Source: Actinomadura nitritigenes
Lineage (GTDB): Bacteria > Actinomycetota > Actinomycetes > Streptosporangiales > Streptosporangiaceae
Assembly: GCF_017573545.1 (NCBI RefSeq)
Contig: NZ_JAGEOK010000008.1
Location: forward strand, 62,001 to 126,000
Direction of reading: 5' to 3'
DNA length: 64,000 nt
The position numbers were made by a program, and so were the translations under genes. Below, piece by piece: positions 8,705 through 20,435 of this stretch; the first letter of the stretch is position 1, and each line of letters starts with the position of its first letter. Below the pieces are notes generated by a model. The model did not search any database. It saw nothing but the letters and a program-made list of their open reading frames with translations, and was not told the DNA's origin.

Positions 8705-9146
8705 TCCACGCCTCTCGGGACGCCGCTCTCTCGCACGGTCTCCCAGCCCGACCCTCCGTCCGGCCTCTGACCTGCGCCTCTACCTCGCCTTGGGGCTGCG
8801 CGACCGTGCCTGGACGCGGTGATGGGCGCCACCCGGCGGTCCGGACGGTGTACTACGGTGCGTCGAATACCATTCGGATCGAACGTGCGGAGAGCGGGCG
8901 GAGCGATCTCCCTCTCGCAGTGTTCACGCCTCGTGTCCGCCGCGGTCCGCGGCCCGCGGCGCGTCCCGGCCGTTCCCCGGATCGGGTGCCGTGACCTGGG
9001 TTAAGGTCCGTGGTGCGAGTGTGGCCCGCAGCCCGGAAACCAGCCGGGCAGGGCGTTACCTCTAGGGTAATTGTGGACATTCCGGACGCTTGTGATACCT
9101 TTCACGAACAAGAGACGACCACTGAACGTGACCAGCCGGAGCCCTC
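8705..9146. other. Leader region of the ATP synthase operon
   Basis: 442 bp with no supported gene. The right half carries the promoter-like sequence listed separately at 9056-9100. The left half is C- and T-rich on the plus strand with no hairpin strong enough to call. A long antisense frame here has no family features. Confidence 0.4.
9056..9100 (+). promoter_or_regulatory. Candidate promoter and operator of the atp operon
   Basis: TTGTGG (9071-9076) and GATACC (9094-9099) are 17 bp apart, an acceptable -35/-10 pair, 48 bp before the atpI-like start. Directly upstream is the dyad TTACC-TCTAG-GGTAA (9056-9070), a possible regulator site. Neither element has an exact consensus match. Confidence 0.45.
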
Positions 9147-9563
9147 ATGCAACCTTCCGACGCCCGGATGCTCCGCGGCGCCGCGATCCCGACCGGGGCG
9201 GTCGGGGTGGGCGCCGTCCTGATCGGCCTGCTGACGGCGGGCGGCAAGGGCGCGCTGGCGGCGGCGCTGGCCACCGTCGTGGTGCTCATCTTCTTCTCCA
9301 TCAGCGCGATCGCGGTCTCCTGGGCCGGGAAGATCTCCGCCCAGACGATGATGCTGGCCGCGCTGGCCAGCTACGTGGTGAAGATCTTCGCGGTGATGGT
9401 GCTGGTCACGGCGATGGACGGGGTCTCCCTCTGGAACACCACGGTGTTCGGCTGGGCGGTGATCGCCCTGGCCCTGTGCTGGATCGCCGCCGAGTTCCGC
9501 GTCGCCCTACAGCGGAGGCCCTACGTTGACGAGCCCGAAAGCGCCCTGGACCGGAGTCCGTGA
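9147..9563 (+). CDS. AtpI-like membrane protein (Rv1303 type)
   Basis: 138 residues with four predicted membrane helices (about 13-30, 35-58, 68-92, 97-118) and a charged C-terminus. It sits where actinobacteria carry the poorly conserved ATP synthase protein I, thought to help assembly of the c-ring. Start ATG 9147 has CGGAG upstream. First gene of the atp operon as read here. The call rests on position, size and topology more than motifs. Confidence 0.75.
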   Translation: MQPSDARMLRGAAIPTGAVGVGAVLIGLLTAGGKGALAAALATVVVLIFFSISAIAVSWAGKISAQTMMLAALASYVVKIFAVMVLVTAMDGVSLWNTTVFGWAVIALALCWIAAEFRVALQRRPYVDEPESALDRSP

Positions 9564-9641
9564 TGACCCCGCCTCGCACGGTCCGGGCGGACTACTCCAA
9601 TATGACCACCGCAGGCATGGCCTGCTATCGTCCGGAGCGCG

Positions 9642-9866
9642 ATGAGCGAGCAGAAGCCCCGGCCGGAGGACGGCCAGCGGGAATTCGCCGACGTCGCCTG
9701 GTCCGTGCCCAGCTACCTCCTGTCCGGAATGACCATCTGGGGCGGGATCGGGTGGCTGCTGGCCTGGTGGAGCGGGTGGCAGTGGCTGATCCCGATCGGC
9801 CTGATCATCGGCGTGATGCTCGCCGTCTACCTGGTCTACGTCAAGTACGGTCGCCACTCCGTCTGA
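9642..9866 (+). CDS. AtpZ-like small membrane protein
   Basis: 74 residues with two membrane helices separated by a short loop (about 25-43 and 47-67) and a charged N-terminus. This resembles the AtpZ/AtpI family of F1Fo accessory proteins implicated in Mg2+/Ca2+ handling or c-ring assembly. Located between the AtpI-like gene and atpB, so both small accessory proteins are present. A small dyad, GCAGGC-ATG-GCCTGC, lies about 30 bp upstream. Confidence 0.72.
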   Translation: MSEQKPRPEDGQREFADVAWSVPSYLLSGMTIWGGIGWLLAWWSGWQWLIPIGLIIGVMLAVYLVYVKYGRHSV

Positions 9867-9927
9867 GCGGCCCCGCCGCCGAAGAAGCCTACGTGAAACA
9901 TCACCACATTGATGAAGGGAACGCCGC

Positions 9928-10722
9928 GTGAACGCGCTGACGGTCCTCGCCTCCTCCGGTGGAGATGAGTTCCAGGCCCCCGGGCCTGAGATCTTCGACT
10001 TTCCGCCCATCTTCGACGGCGCGCCGAGCTGGCTGACCAAACCGGTGCTCTTCGCGGTCGTCGGCTCCGTGCTCGTCTGCGTGTTCTTCTGGTTCGCCTT
10101 CGCCAAGCCCAAGCTGGTGCCGCGGGGCGCGCAGAACCTCGGCGAGGTCGGCTACATGTTCGTCCGGGACCAGGTCGCGAGGCCGTTCCTCGGCAAGAAC
10201 ACCGAGCGGTGGATGCCGCTGCTGATGTCGCTGTTCTTCCTGATCTGGGTCTGGAACTTCATGGCCGTCTTCCCGGTCATCCAGTTCCCGATCGCCTCCC
10301 ACATCGCCTTCCCGGCCGTGCTCGCGGGATTCGTGTACGTCCTGAAGGTCTACCTGGGCATCCGGCACCAGGGCGCGAAGTACTTCACCAACATGCTGCC
10401 GAAGGGCCTGCCCTGGCCCGTCTACATCCTGCTGGTGCCGATCGAGTACCTCTCGACCTTCATCATCGCCCCGTTCACCCACGCGGTGCGGCTCTTCGCC
10501 AACATGTTCGCGGGCCACACGATCCTCGCGTTCTTCAGCCTCGTCGGCTTCTGGTTCCTGTTCGAGAAGCCCACCGTCGCCGGGTTCGGCGTCGGCATCA
10601 TCGGGGTGATCGTCACCATCCTGATGACCACCCTCGAGCTGCTGATCCAGTTCCTGCAGGCGTTCCTGTTCGCGCTGCTGGCCGCGATGTACATCCAGAG
10701 CGGTCTCGAAGCCGATCACTAG
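9928..10722 (+). CDS. atpB: F1Fo ATP synthase subunit a
   Basis: 264-residue proton-channel subunit of Fo. Five to six membrane helices. The essential stator arginine is R188 in THAVRLFANMFAGH, facing the c-ring glutamate. The helix-5 region LLIQFLQAFLFALLAAMYI near the C-terminus is typical. GTG start after AAGGGA. First core gene of atpBEFHAGDC. Confidence 0.97.
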   Translation: MNALTVLASSGGDEFQAPGPEIFDFPPIFDGAPSWLTKPVLFAVVGSVLVCVFFWFAFAKPKLVPRGAQNLGEVGYMFVRDQVARPFLGKNTERWMPLLMSLFFLIWVWNFMAVFPVIQFPIASHIAFPAVLAGFVYVLKVYLGIRHQGAKYFTNMLPKGLPWPVYILLVPIEYLSTFIIAPFTHAVRLFANMFAGHTILAFFSLVGFWFLFEKPTVAGFGVGIIGVIVTILMTTLELLIQFLQAFLFALLAAMYIQSGLEADH

Positions 10723-11061
<339 letters not shown>

Positions 11062-11092
11062 TCAGGAGCCGGACCCGAGGAGGGCTGCACAC

Positions 11093-11650
11093 ATGATCAC
11101 GTCAGCGTCCGTGCTGGCCGCGGAGCAGAACAACCCTCTGATGCCGCACCCGTACGAGCTGGTCGTCGGGATCTTCTCCTTCATCGTCGTCCTGGTCGTC
11201 GTCGGCAAGATCCTCACCCCGCGCATCCAGCAGACGCTGGAGGAGCGGACCGACGCGATCGAGGGGGGCCTCAAGCGCGCCGAGCAGGCGCAGGAGGAGG
11301 CCCGCCAGACGCTGGAGCAGTACAAGGCCCAGCAGAAGGACGCCGCGATCGAGGCGTCGAAGCTGCGCAAGAAGGCCGAGGAGCAGGGCGCTCAGATCAT
11401 CGCCGAGATGAAGGAGCAGGCCCAGGCCGAGGCGCGCCGCATCATCGACGCCGCCAAGGCGCAGATCGAGGCCGAGCGCCAGCAGGCGCTGTCCTCGCTG
11501 CGCGCCGAGATCGGCTCGATGTCGGTCGAGCTGGCCTCCCGCGTGGTGGGCGAGTCCCTTGAGGACAGCGCCCGCCAGAGCCGGGTGGTCGACCGGTTCC
11601 TCGAGGAGCTCGAGGAGCGCGCCCGCACGCAGGAGCAGATCACATCATGA
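11093..11650 (+). CDS. atpF: F1Fo ATP synthase subunit b
   Basis: 185-residue peripheral-stalk subunit. One membrane anchor (about 24-42) followed by a long charged coiled coil (about 48-165). Its TGA overlaps the atpH ATG as ATGA, so the two are translationally coupled. There is a single b gene and no b-delta fusion of the mycobacterial kind. Confidence 0.96.
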   Translation: MITSASVLAAEQNNPLMPHPYELVVGIFSFIVVLVVVGKILTPRIQQTLEERTDAIEGGLKRAEQAQEEARQTLEQYKAQQKDAAIEASKLRKKAEEQGAQIIAEMKEQAQAEARRIIDAAKAQIEAERQQALSSLRAEIGSMSVELASRVVGESLEDSARQSRVVDRFLEELEERARTQEQITS

Positions 11651-12474
11651 CCATCACGGGAGCGGTGAGCAGGGCGTCGCTGGCCGAGGCCAAGGAGCGG
11701 CTGGAGGCCGTCATCTCCTCCGCCGGCCCCGACCTCGACGGGCTGGGCGGCGACCTGTTCGCGGTGCTGCACCTGATCGACCGCGAGCACGGCCTGCGGC
11801 GGGCGGTCTCCGACCCGGCGCGGGACGGTGCCGACAAGGCGCAGCTCGTCCGGATCCTGCTGGAGGGCAAGGTGTCGCCGGCCGCTCTCGGGCTGGTCGC
11901 CGACGTGGTCCGGATGCGCTGGTCCACCCCCTCGGAGCTGTCGGACGCGGTGGAGGCCCTCGCGGTCACCGCCGAGTCCGCCAGGGCGGAGGCGGCCGGT
12001 CGGCTCGACGACCTGGAGGACGAGCTCTTCCGCTTCTCCCGGGTCCTCGAGGGCGAGATCGAGCTGCGCGGCGCCCTCGCCGGCCCCGGCCTGCCCGCCG
12101 AACGCAAGGCGGGCCTGGTCGAGGCGCTGCTGGAGGGCAAGGTCCAGCCGGCCACGCTGACGCTGATCAGGGAACTGGTGCTGCGCCCGCGAGGACGTAG
12201 CCTGGAGGGCGGGCTGGCCGAGTACGGCCGGATCGTCGCCCAGCGGCGGCAGCGGCTGGTAGCGCTGGTCCGGACCCCGGTCGTACTGACGGACGCGCAG
12301 CGCACCCGGCTCGCCGCGGTGCTCGCCGCCGCCTACGGCCACGAAGTACACCTGAACATCGAGCTCGACCCCACGGCGATCGGCGGCCTGTCGATCGAGA
12401 TCGGGGACGAGATCATCGACGGCACGATCGCCGGACGGCTGGACGACGTCCGCCGGCGGCTCGGCGCCGGCTGA
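11647..12474 (+). CDS. atpH: F1Fo ATP synthase subunit delta
   Basis: 275-residue stalk subunit linking the b dimer to the top of F1. It is about 95 residues longer at the N-terminus than the E. coli protein, as is usual in Streptomyces and relatives. The conserved delta/OSCP C-terminal part is seen as [20 protein letters not shown] and [19 protein letters not shown] overlap with atpF. A copy of the G-rich repeat follows before atpA. Confidence 0.95.
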   Translation: MTITGAVSRASLAEAKERLEAVISSAGPDLDGLGGDLFAVLHLIDREHGLRRAVSDPARDGADKAQLVRILLEGKVSPAALGLVADVVRMRWSTPSELSDAVEALAVTAESARAEAAGRLDDLEDELFRFSRVLEGEIELRGALAGPGLPAERKAGLVEALLEGKVQPATLTLIRELVLRPRGRSLEGGLAEYGRIVAQRRQRLVALVRTPVVLTDAQRTRLAAVLAAAYGHEVHLNIELDPTAIGGLSIEIGDEIIDGTIAGRLDDVRRRLGAG

Positions 12475-12485
12475 CGCCGGCAGCC

Positions 12486-12540
12486 ATGACGCCGACGAAG
12501 TCGGACCGGGGGGCGCGGGGGGTCGCCCCCCCTCGGGAAA
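12486..12540 (+). repeat. Copy of the prfA-prmC G-rich repeat between atpH and atpA
   Basis: Starting at an ATG 12 bp after the atpH stop, this unit contains a G6-TCG-C7 hairpin (12517-12532) and CGGGGGGCGCGGGGGGTCG, closely like the 57-bp units at 3410-3580. Read from the same ATG it gives [12 protein letters not shown], matching the repeat peptide NRGVWGVVPPRE. The short frame runs just into the start of atpA in another phase. It may be a mobile REP-like unit or an in-operon RNA hairpin. Confidence 0.7.
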
Positions 12541-12571
12541 TCCTGACCCCAAAGGGAGCAAGAGAGGAATC

Positions 12572-14209
12572 ATGGCGGAGCTGACGATCCGTCCGGATGA
12601 GATCCGGAACGCGCTGGAGCGCTTCGTCCAGTCGTACGAGCCCGAGGCCGCCGCGCGCGAAGAGGTCGGCACCGTCGTCGATTCCGGCGACGGTATCGCC
12701 CACGTCGAGGGCCTGCCCTCGGCGATGGCCAACGAACTCCTCGAGTTCGAGGACGGTACCCGTGGCCTGGCTCTGAACCTGGACGTGCGCGAGATCGGCG
12801 CCGTGGTGCTGGGTGACTTCAGCAAGATCGAGGAGGGCCAGAAGGTCCGCCGCACCGGAGAGGTCCTCTCGGCCCCGGTCGGCGACGGCTTCCTCGGCCG
12901 CGTCGTGGACGCGCTGGGCAACCCGCTGGACGGCAAGGGCCCGATCGAGAGCACCGAGCGGCGGGCGCTGGAGCTGCAGGCCCCGACCGTCGTGCAGCGG
13001 CAGTCCGTCAAGGAGCCGCTGCAGACCGGCATCAAGGCCATCGACGCGATGACCCCGATCGGCCGCGGCCAGCGCCAGCTGATCATCGGTGACCGGCAGA
13101 CCGGCAAGACCACGGTCTGCGTGGACACCATCATCAACCAGAAGGAAGCCTGGGAGTCGGGCGACCCGGCCAAGCAGGTCCGCTGCGTGTACGTGGCGGT
13201 CGGCCAGAAGGGCTCCACGATCGCCAACGTGCGGCGGTCGCTGGAGGAGGCCGGCGCGCTGGAGTACACCACGATCGTGGCGGCCCCGGCGTCCGAGCCC
13301 GCGGGCTACAAGTACATCGCCCCCTACACCGGGTCGGCGATCGGGCAGCACTGGATGTACCAGGGCAAGCACGTCCTGATCGTGTTCGACGACCTGTCGA
13401 AGCAGGCCGAGGCCTACCGCGCGGTGTCGCTGCTGCTGCGCCGCCCGCCGGGCCGCGAGGCCTACCCCGGCGACGTCTTCTACCTGCACTCGCGCCTGCT
13501 GGAGCGCTGCGCGAAGCTGTCGGACGACCTGGGCGGCGGCTCGATGACCGGTCTGCCGATCATCGAGACCAAGGGCAACGACGTCTCGGCCTACATCCCG
13601 ACGAACGTCATCTCGATCACCGACGGGCAGTGCTTCCTGGAGACGGACCTGTTCAACCAGGGCGTCCGGCCGGCGATCAACGTCGGCATCTCGGTGTCCC
13701 GGGTCGGCGGCTCGGCGCAGATCAAGGCGATGCGCAAGGTCGCCGGCACGCTGCGCCTGGCGCTGTCGCAGTTCCGCGACCTGGAGGCGTTCGCCGCCTT
13801 CGCGTCGGACCTGGACGCGGCGTCGCGCGCGCAGCTGGAGCGCGGCGCGCGCCTGGTCGAGCTGCTGAAGCAGCCGCAGGGCTCGCCGTTCCCGGTCGAG
13901 CAGGAGGTCATCTCGGTGTGGGCGGGCACGTCCGGTGAGCTGGACGAGGTTCCGGTCGCCGACGTCCGCCGCTTCGAGCGCGAGTTCCTCGACTACGTGG
14001 AGCGCGAGGACGCGGGCCTGCTGACCTCGATCCGGGAGACCGGGCAGCTGTCCGACGACGACCTCACCAGCCTCAAGAGCACCATCACGGAGTTCAAGAA
14101 GGGCTTCCAGACCAGCGAGGGCGACCTGCTGGGCACGGAGGAGCCCGTCGAGGCGATCGAGGACGAGGCCGTCGAGCAGGAGACGATCACCCGCGTCAAG
14201 AAGGGCTGA
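12572..14209 (+). CDS. atpA: F1Fo ATP synthase subunit alpha
   Basis: 545-residue non-catalytic nucleotide-binding subunit of F1. P-loop GDRQTGKT (173-180) and the signature [15 protein letters not shown] are present. An acidic C-terminal extension of about 30 residues ([15 protein letters not shown]) is typical of actinobacterial alpha subunits, where it is linked to suppressed ATP hydrolysis in mycobacteria. The ribosome site AGAGAGG lies just upstream. The intergenic hairpin before it may affect alpha synthesis. Confidence 0.98.
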   Translation: MAELTIRPDEIRNALERFVQSYEPEAAAREEVGTVVDSGDGIAHVEGLPSAMANELLEFEDGTRGLALNLDVREIGAVVLGDFSKIEEGQKVRRTGEVLSAPVGDGFLGRVVDALGNPLDGKGPIESTERRALELQAPTVVQRQSVKEPLQTGIKAIDAMTPIGRGQRQLIIGDRQTGKTTVCVDTIINQKEAWESGDPAKQVRCVYVAVGQKGSTIANVRRSLEEAGALEYTTIVAAPASEPAGYKYIAPYTGSAIGQHWMYQGKHVLIVFDDLSKQAEAYRAVSLLLRRPPGREAYPGDVFYLHSRLLERCAKLSDDLGGGSMTGLPIIETKGNDVSAYIPTNVISITDGQCFLETDLFNQGVRPAINVGISVSRVGGSAQIKAMRKVAGTLRLALSQFRDLEAFAAFASDLDAASRAQLERGARLVELLKQPQGSPFPVEQEVISVWAGTSGELDEVPVADVRRFEREFLDYVEREDAGLLTSIRETGQLSDDDLTSLKSTITEFKKGFQTSEGDLLGTEEPVEAIEDEAVEQETITRVKKG

Positions 14210-14214
14210 CGGCC

Positions 14215-16547
<2,333 letters not shown>

Positions 16548-16553
16548 TCCGCT

Positions 16554-16594
16554 CCGGCGGGGCGCCCGGACCGCTCGTCCGGGCGCCCCGCCGG
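16554..16594 (+). terminator. Terminator-like hairpin inside the atp operon
   Basis: Perfect 18-bp stem (CCGGCGGGGCGCCCGGAC, 16554-16571, and complement 16577-16594) with a CGCTC loop, between the atpD stop and the atpC start. It is as strong as the hairpins closing operons elsewhere here. It may attenuate atpC or protect a processed mRNA 3' end. Confidence 0.75.
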
Positions 16595-16623
16595 AACCGC
16601 TCCAGTATTCGGAGGATTGAGAC

Positions 16624-17010
16624 GTGGCAACCCTGAAGGTCGGGCTGGTCTCGCCGGAGCGCGAGATCTGGTCCGGCGAGGCCAAGATGGTGGTCGCGCA
16701 GACCATCGAGGGCTCGCTCGGCATCCTGCCGGGCCATGCCCCGGTGCTGGGCGTGCTGCTGGACGGCAGCGTGGTGACCATCGAGCCGGCGGACGGCGGC
16801 GAGCGGGTCAGCGCGATGGTCGGCAGCGGGTTCTTCTCCGTCGCGGGCGACGAGGTCGCGATCCTGGCGGAGCAGGCCGAGATCGGTGAGGAGATCGACG
16901 TCCAGCACGCGCGGCAGGCGCTGGAGGACGCGCTGTCCGCCGGCGGCGAGGACGCGACGCCGGAGCGGCGGGCCCGGGCGCGGCTGCGCGCGGCGGGCAT
17001 AGAGGTCTAG
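16624..17010 (+). CDS. atpC: F1Fo ATP synthase subunit epsilon
   Basis: 128-residue rotor subunit that couples gamma to the c-ring. N-terminal beta-sandwich (LKVGLVSPEREIWSGEAKMV, GSLGILPGHAPVLGVL) and a short C-terminal helical part (ARQALEDAL to RRARARLRAAGI). GTG start with CGGAGGA nearby. Follows the strong hairpin at 16554-16594, so its level could differ from atpD. Confidence 0.95.
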   Translation: MATLKVGLVSPEREIWSGEAKMVVAQTIEGSLGILPGHAPVLGVLLDGSVVTIEPADGGERVSAMVGSGFFSVAGDEVAILAEQAEIGEEIDVQHARQALEDALSAGGEDATPERRARARLRAAGIEV

Positions 17011-17015
17011 TTTTC

Positions 17016-17040
17016 AGCGCGAGCGAACGGCGGGGGGACT
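17016..17040 (+). repeat. Partial copy of the G-rich repeat
   Basis: AGCGCGAGCGAACGGC followed by six G resembles the first third of the 57-bp unit (AGCGCAGCGAACC then six G). It lacks the C6 arm. It forms the short gap between atpC and the DUF2550 gene and includes that gene's likely ribosome site. Confidence 0.4.
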
Positions 17041-17516
17041 TGGGCGGGCACCTGGCACTTGACGCGGGCGGGGTGCTCGCCGGGCTGGTCCTGGTGGCCG
17101 CGCTCGTGTTCGTGGTGATGGCCGTGCGCCGCTGGCTGTTCGTCCGCGGCGGCGGCACGGTCGAGTGCAGCCTGCGCATGCTGCCCGCGGAGACCGCCGG
17201 CCCGGAGGCCGCTCCGGGGGTGTGGCGCCTCGGTATCGGCCGGTACCGGGGCGACGAGCTGCACTGGCACCGCGTGTTCGGTTTCCGGAGAAGGCCCCGG
17301 CAGGTGATCCACCGCCGGGGCCTCGTCGTGTCCAACCGGCGGGTGCCGGGGCCCGACGAGGCGGACGGCCTGCTGCCGGACGTGAGCGTGATCGAGGTGC
17401 GGGACGGCGCGCACGTGATGGAGCTGGCGATGGGCGCGGCGGCGCTGACCGGGTTCCTGGCGTGGCTGGAGGCGGCGCCGCCCGGCTTCCCGGTGGAGGT
17501 GCACCCGCAGGAGTGA
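17040..17516 (+). CDS. DUF2550 membrane-anchored protein (Rv1312 type)
   Basis: 158 residues: one N-terminal membrane helix (about 12-32), then a basic domain of about 120 residues with GGTVECSLR, GVWRLGIGRY, LHWHRVFGFR, RRGLVVSNRR and VIEVRDGAHVMELAMG. This is the conserved actinobacterial protein encoded after atpC. A TTG start is used; GTG 17070 is an alternative that would shorten the N-terminus. Function unknown. Confidence 0.82.
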   Translation: MGGHLALDAGGVLAGLVLVAALVFVVMAVRRWLFVRGGGTVECSLRMLPAETAGPEAAPGVWRLGIGRYRGDELHWHRVFGFRRRPRQVIHRRGLVVSNRRVPGPDEADGLLPDVSVIEVRDGAHVMELAMGAAALTGFLAWLEAAPPGFPVEVHPQE

Positions 17517-17525
17517 CCCGGCCCG

Positions 17526-17582
17526 CGTGATCCGGCCCGCTGATCCGGCCCGTGTGATTCGGGCTGCGTGATCCGGCCGTGC
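17526..17582 (+). repeat. Degenerate 13-14 bp tandem repeat
   Basis: Four successive units built on TGATCCGGCCCGYG start at 17528, 17541, 17555 and 17569. They fill part of the 249-bp gap between the DUF2550 gene and the M28 peptidase gene. No hairpin or frame explains them. Confidence 0.6.
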
Positions 17583-17765
17583 GACGCGGTTCGTGTGGGC
17601 TCGTGGCGGGGTCGTGGCCGGGTCGCTGCGGGCGTGTCGGCTTGCGCAGGGTAAGGCGCCGGTATCGATACGGCCGGGTCCCCTCGGCGATCCTTGAGGC
17701 GGGCGGGGCGCGGGTTCATGATCGGCCCTGGTCAGAGCTCCGTTCCCGTCTCCGCAGGAGTGCAC

Positions 17766-19337
17766 GTGCGCAAGCTGCTCACCGGCGCCGCCGTGGCGCT
17801 GTCCGCCGCCGTTCCGGGCGCGCTGGCCGCCGTCGGGCCGGGTGCGCAGGCGGCACCGTCCCGTCCCGTGCCCTCGCCGCCGACGCCGCGCGCTCCCGCC
17901 CCGGCGGCGCAGGCGCGGCCCGATCTGGCGAAGCTGGTCACGTTGAAGGACGTCCAGCGGCACCTGTCCGCGTTCCAGGAGATCGCCGACTACAACGGCG
18001 GGAACCGCGCGGTCGGCGGGCAGGGGTTCGGGGTCTCCGTGCGGTACGTCGTGGGGCGGCTGAAGAAGGCCGGGTTCAAGCCGAGGGTGCAGCGCTTCAC
18101 GTTCCCGTACTGGCGGGAGCGGTCGGCCCCGGTGCTGGCGCGCGTCGCGCCGTCCAAGGCGTCCTACAAGGTGGCGGCGGACTTCCTGACGCTCGCCTAC
18201 TCGGGCGCGGGCCAGGTGACGGCCCCGGTGGCGGCGGTGGACCTGCCGTCGTCGGGCGAGGGGACGAGCGGCTGCGAGAGCGGCGACTTCGCGGGCTTCC
18301 GGAAGGGCTCGATCGCGCTGATGCAGCGCGGGACGTGCGCGTTCGCCACGAAGGTCGCGAAGGCGAGGGCCGCGGGCGCCGCCGCCGCGATCATCTTCAA
18401 CAAGCCGGGCGAGAAGGGCCCGGTGAACGGGACGGTGGAGAGGCTCGCGCCGATCCCGGTCGTGGGCCCGTCGTACCAGGTGGGGTCCGAGCTGGCGAAG
18501 GCCGCGAAGAGGGGCGGCCTGAAGATGCGCGTGAAGACCGACGCCGTGCACGGGAAGCGGTCGGCGAGCAACGTCGTCGCCGACACGCGGCGCGGCCGGG
18601 CGGGCAACGTCGTGCTGGTCGGCGCGCACCTCGACAGCGTCCCGGCGGGCCCCGGCATCAACGACAACGCGACGGGGGCGGCGGCGCTGCTGGCCGTCGC
18701 GGAGAAGATCGGCAAGCTGCGCGGCACGGACGTGCGGAACCGGGTGCGGTTCGCCTGGTGGGGCGCCGAGGAGGAGGGCCTCGTCGGGTCCACGCACTAC
18801 GTGCGGTCGCTCCGCGCCGCCGAGCGCGGCAGGATCGCGCTGGCCCTGAACTTCGACATGCTCGGCTCGCCGAACGGCACCCGCGCCGTCTACGACGGCG
18901 ACCACTCCGGGCGTGTCGGCACGGCCCCGCCCGCCGGGTCCGGCGCGATCGAGAAGGTCTTCCGGGACTACTTCGCCGGACGGCACCTGCCGGTGACGCA
19001 GGCGCCGTTCGACGGCCGGTCGGACTACGGGCCGTTCGTCGCGAAGGGCATCCCGGCCGGCGGCATCGAGACGGGCGCGGAGGGCGTGAAGACCGCGGCG
19101 GAGGCCAAGGCGTACGGCGGGAGGCCCGGCAAGGCGTACGACCCGTGCTACCACGCCAGGTGCGACCGGATGAAGAACGTCGACCTCAAGCTGCTCGACA
19201 CCAACGTGGACGGCGTCGCGTACGCGACGCAGCGGTTCGCCGCCAGCACGCTGCCGGTGAACGGGGAGGCCCGCTTCGTGGCGGTGCCGGCGGCGCCGTA
19301 CCGTCCCGAATGGCAGGGGCCCTACCTGGTCCGGTGA
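17766..19337 (+). CDS. Secreted M28-family zinc aminopeptidase
   Basis: 523-residue exported peptidase. Start GTG 17766 follows AGGAG at five bases and begins a signal peptide (MRKLLTGAAVALSAAVPGALA) ending near AQA. A PA domain (roughly 150-260, with CESGDFAGFRKGSIALMQRG and GTCAFATK) is inserted before the peptidase domain. The co-catalytic zinc ligands of M28 are visible: H in GAHLDSV, D in GINDNATG, EE in WGAEEEG, D in NFDMLG, H in CYHARCD. Similar to Streptomyces griseus type aminopeptidases. Probably acts outside the cell to supply amino acids. Confidence 0.93.
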   Translation: MRKLLTGAAVALSAAVPGALAAVGPGAQAAPSRPVPSPPTPRAPAPAAQARPDLAKLVTLKDVQRHLSAFQEIADYNGGNRAVGGQGFGVSVRYVVGRLKKAGFKPRVQRFTFPYWRERSAPVLARVAPSKASYKVAADFLTLAYSGAGQVTAPVAAVDLPSSGEGTSGCESGDFAGFRKGSIALMQRGTCAFATKVAKARAAGAAAAIIFNKPGEKGPVNGTVERLAPIPVVGPSYQVGSELAKAAKRGGLKMRVKTDAVHGKRSASNVVADTRRGRAGNVVLVGAHLDSVPAGPGINDNATGAAALLAVAEKIGKLRGTDVRNRVRFAWWGAEEEGLVGSTHYVRSLRAAERGRIALALNFDMLGSPNGTRAVYDGDHSGRVGTAPPAGSGAIEKVFRDYFAGRHLPVTQAPFDGRSDYGPFVAKGIPAGGIETGAEGVKTAAEAKAYGGRPGKAYDPCYHARCDRMKNVDLKLLDTNVDGVAYATQRFAASTLPVNGEARFVAVPAAPYRPEWQGPYLVR

Positions 19338-19364
19338 GCGCCGCGGGCGGGGGCGCGGGGCGGC

Positions 19365-20303
19365 TCAGGCGGGGTTGATCGAGATGGCGCCGGCGTTGGT
19401 CTTGACCGTGACGCGCCGGGGCGCCGTCGAGTCCTGGTGGATGCCGGGGTCGACGTGCTTGCCGCCGGTGTCGGTGGACAGCGCGATCGCGTAGGGCCGG
19501 TCGGCGGGCAGCCGTAGCCGGACGGCGCCGGTGTCGCTGGTGGCCTGGACGCTGCTCGGCGCCGCGGCCAGGCCGATCGTGACGGTGCCGGCGTTGGTGT
19601 CGACGGCCAGCCGGTCGGCGGTGAGGCCGTCGGCCCGCAGCGCGCCCGTGTCGGTGCGCACCTCGGCGGACGTGAAGCGGCCGCCCAGCCGGACGTCGCC
19701 GCTGCCGGCCCGGGCCGTCAGCCGGTCGGACGTCAGGCCGGTCGCGGTGATCGACCCGGTGTCGGTGCGGAGGTCGGCGGTGCGGGCGCGCCCCGACACC
19801 CGCACGCTGCCCGAGCCCGCGCTGAGGGTCGCCGAGGACGTGCGCAGGTCGGTCGCGGTGACGGCGCCGGTGTCCCCGTGCAGCTTGACCGTGCCGGCCA
19901 GGCCGGTGACGCGGATCGAGCCGGAGCCGCCGTCCACCTCGACGGCCGTGGCGCGCGGCACCTGGATCCGGTAGGAGATCCGGCACGGGTTGGGGCCGAT
20001 CACGCTGTGCCCGCACTTCGCGGACAGCGACAGCGTCCTCCCGCCGACCTCGTGCCGCGGCTGCGGCTTGTTGCGCCCGTTGGACCAGCGCAGATGCTCG
20101 GTGACCGTGATGCCGGGGGAGTCGGAGGCGGTGATCTGCACCGACCCGTCGCCCGGCGACACCCTGAGCGCGTCGACGCCGTCCGGCGCGGTGTAGGTGC
20201 GGTCCTCGGTGTGGCGGCTGAAGCTGAGCCCGCAGCCCGTCAGCGCCGTGCCCGCCAGCACCGCCGAGCCGGCCAGTACCGCCGCGCCTGCCAGTGTCCT
20301 CAC
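19365..20303 (-). CDS. DUF4097-type adhesin-like lipoprotein
   Basis: 312 residues. The N-terminal leader ends in lipobox LTGC (C24), so it should be membrane-anchored by lipid. The body is a right-handed beta-helix type repeat with regular GSGSVRV, DTGAVTA, GSGDVRL, DTGALRA and NAGTVTI turns about 20 residues apart, typical of DUF4097. A C-rich segment (KCGHSVIGPNPCRISY) may hold a disulfide. Convergent with the M28 gene. Role unknown. Confidence 0.82.
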   Translation of the reverse strand: MRTLAGAAVLAGSAVLAGTALTGCGLSFSRHTEDRTYTAPDGVDALRVSPGDGSVQITASDSPGITVTEHLRWSNGRNKPQPRHEVGGRTLSLSAKCGHSVIGPNPCRISYRIQVPRATAVEVDGGSGSIRVTGLAGTVKLHGDTGAVTATDLRTSSATLSAGSGSVRVSGRARTADLRTDTGSITATGLTSDRLTARAGSGDVRLGGRFTSAEVRTDTGALRADGLTADRLAVDTNAGTVTIGLAAAPSSVQATSDTGAVRLRLPADRPYAIALSTDTGGKHVDPGIHQDSTAPRRVTVKTNAGAISINPA

Positions 20304-20435
20304 GTCGCCTCTCCCCGCCGCTCGCCGTGCACCCCGTCATGCGACAGCCTGCCGGACGGGGGGCCGGGCCGACAGGAGGCGGGCAGGCGTCCCGGGGGTG
20401 GGGCTAACCCCACCGCCTCCGGCGCCGTGCGCGGG

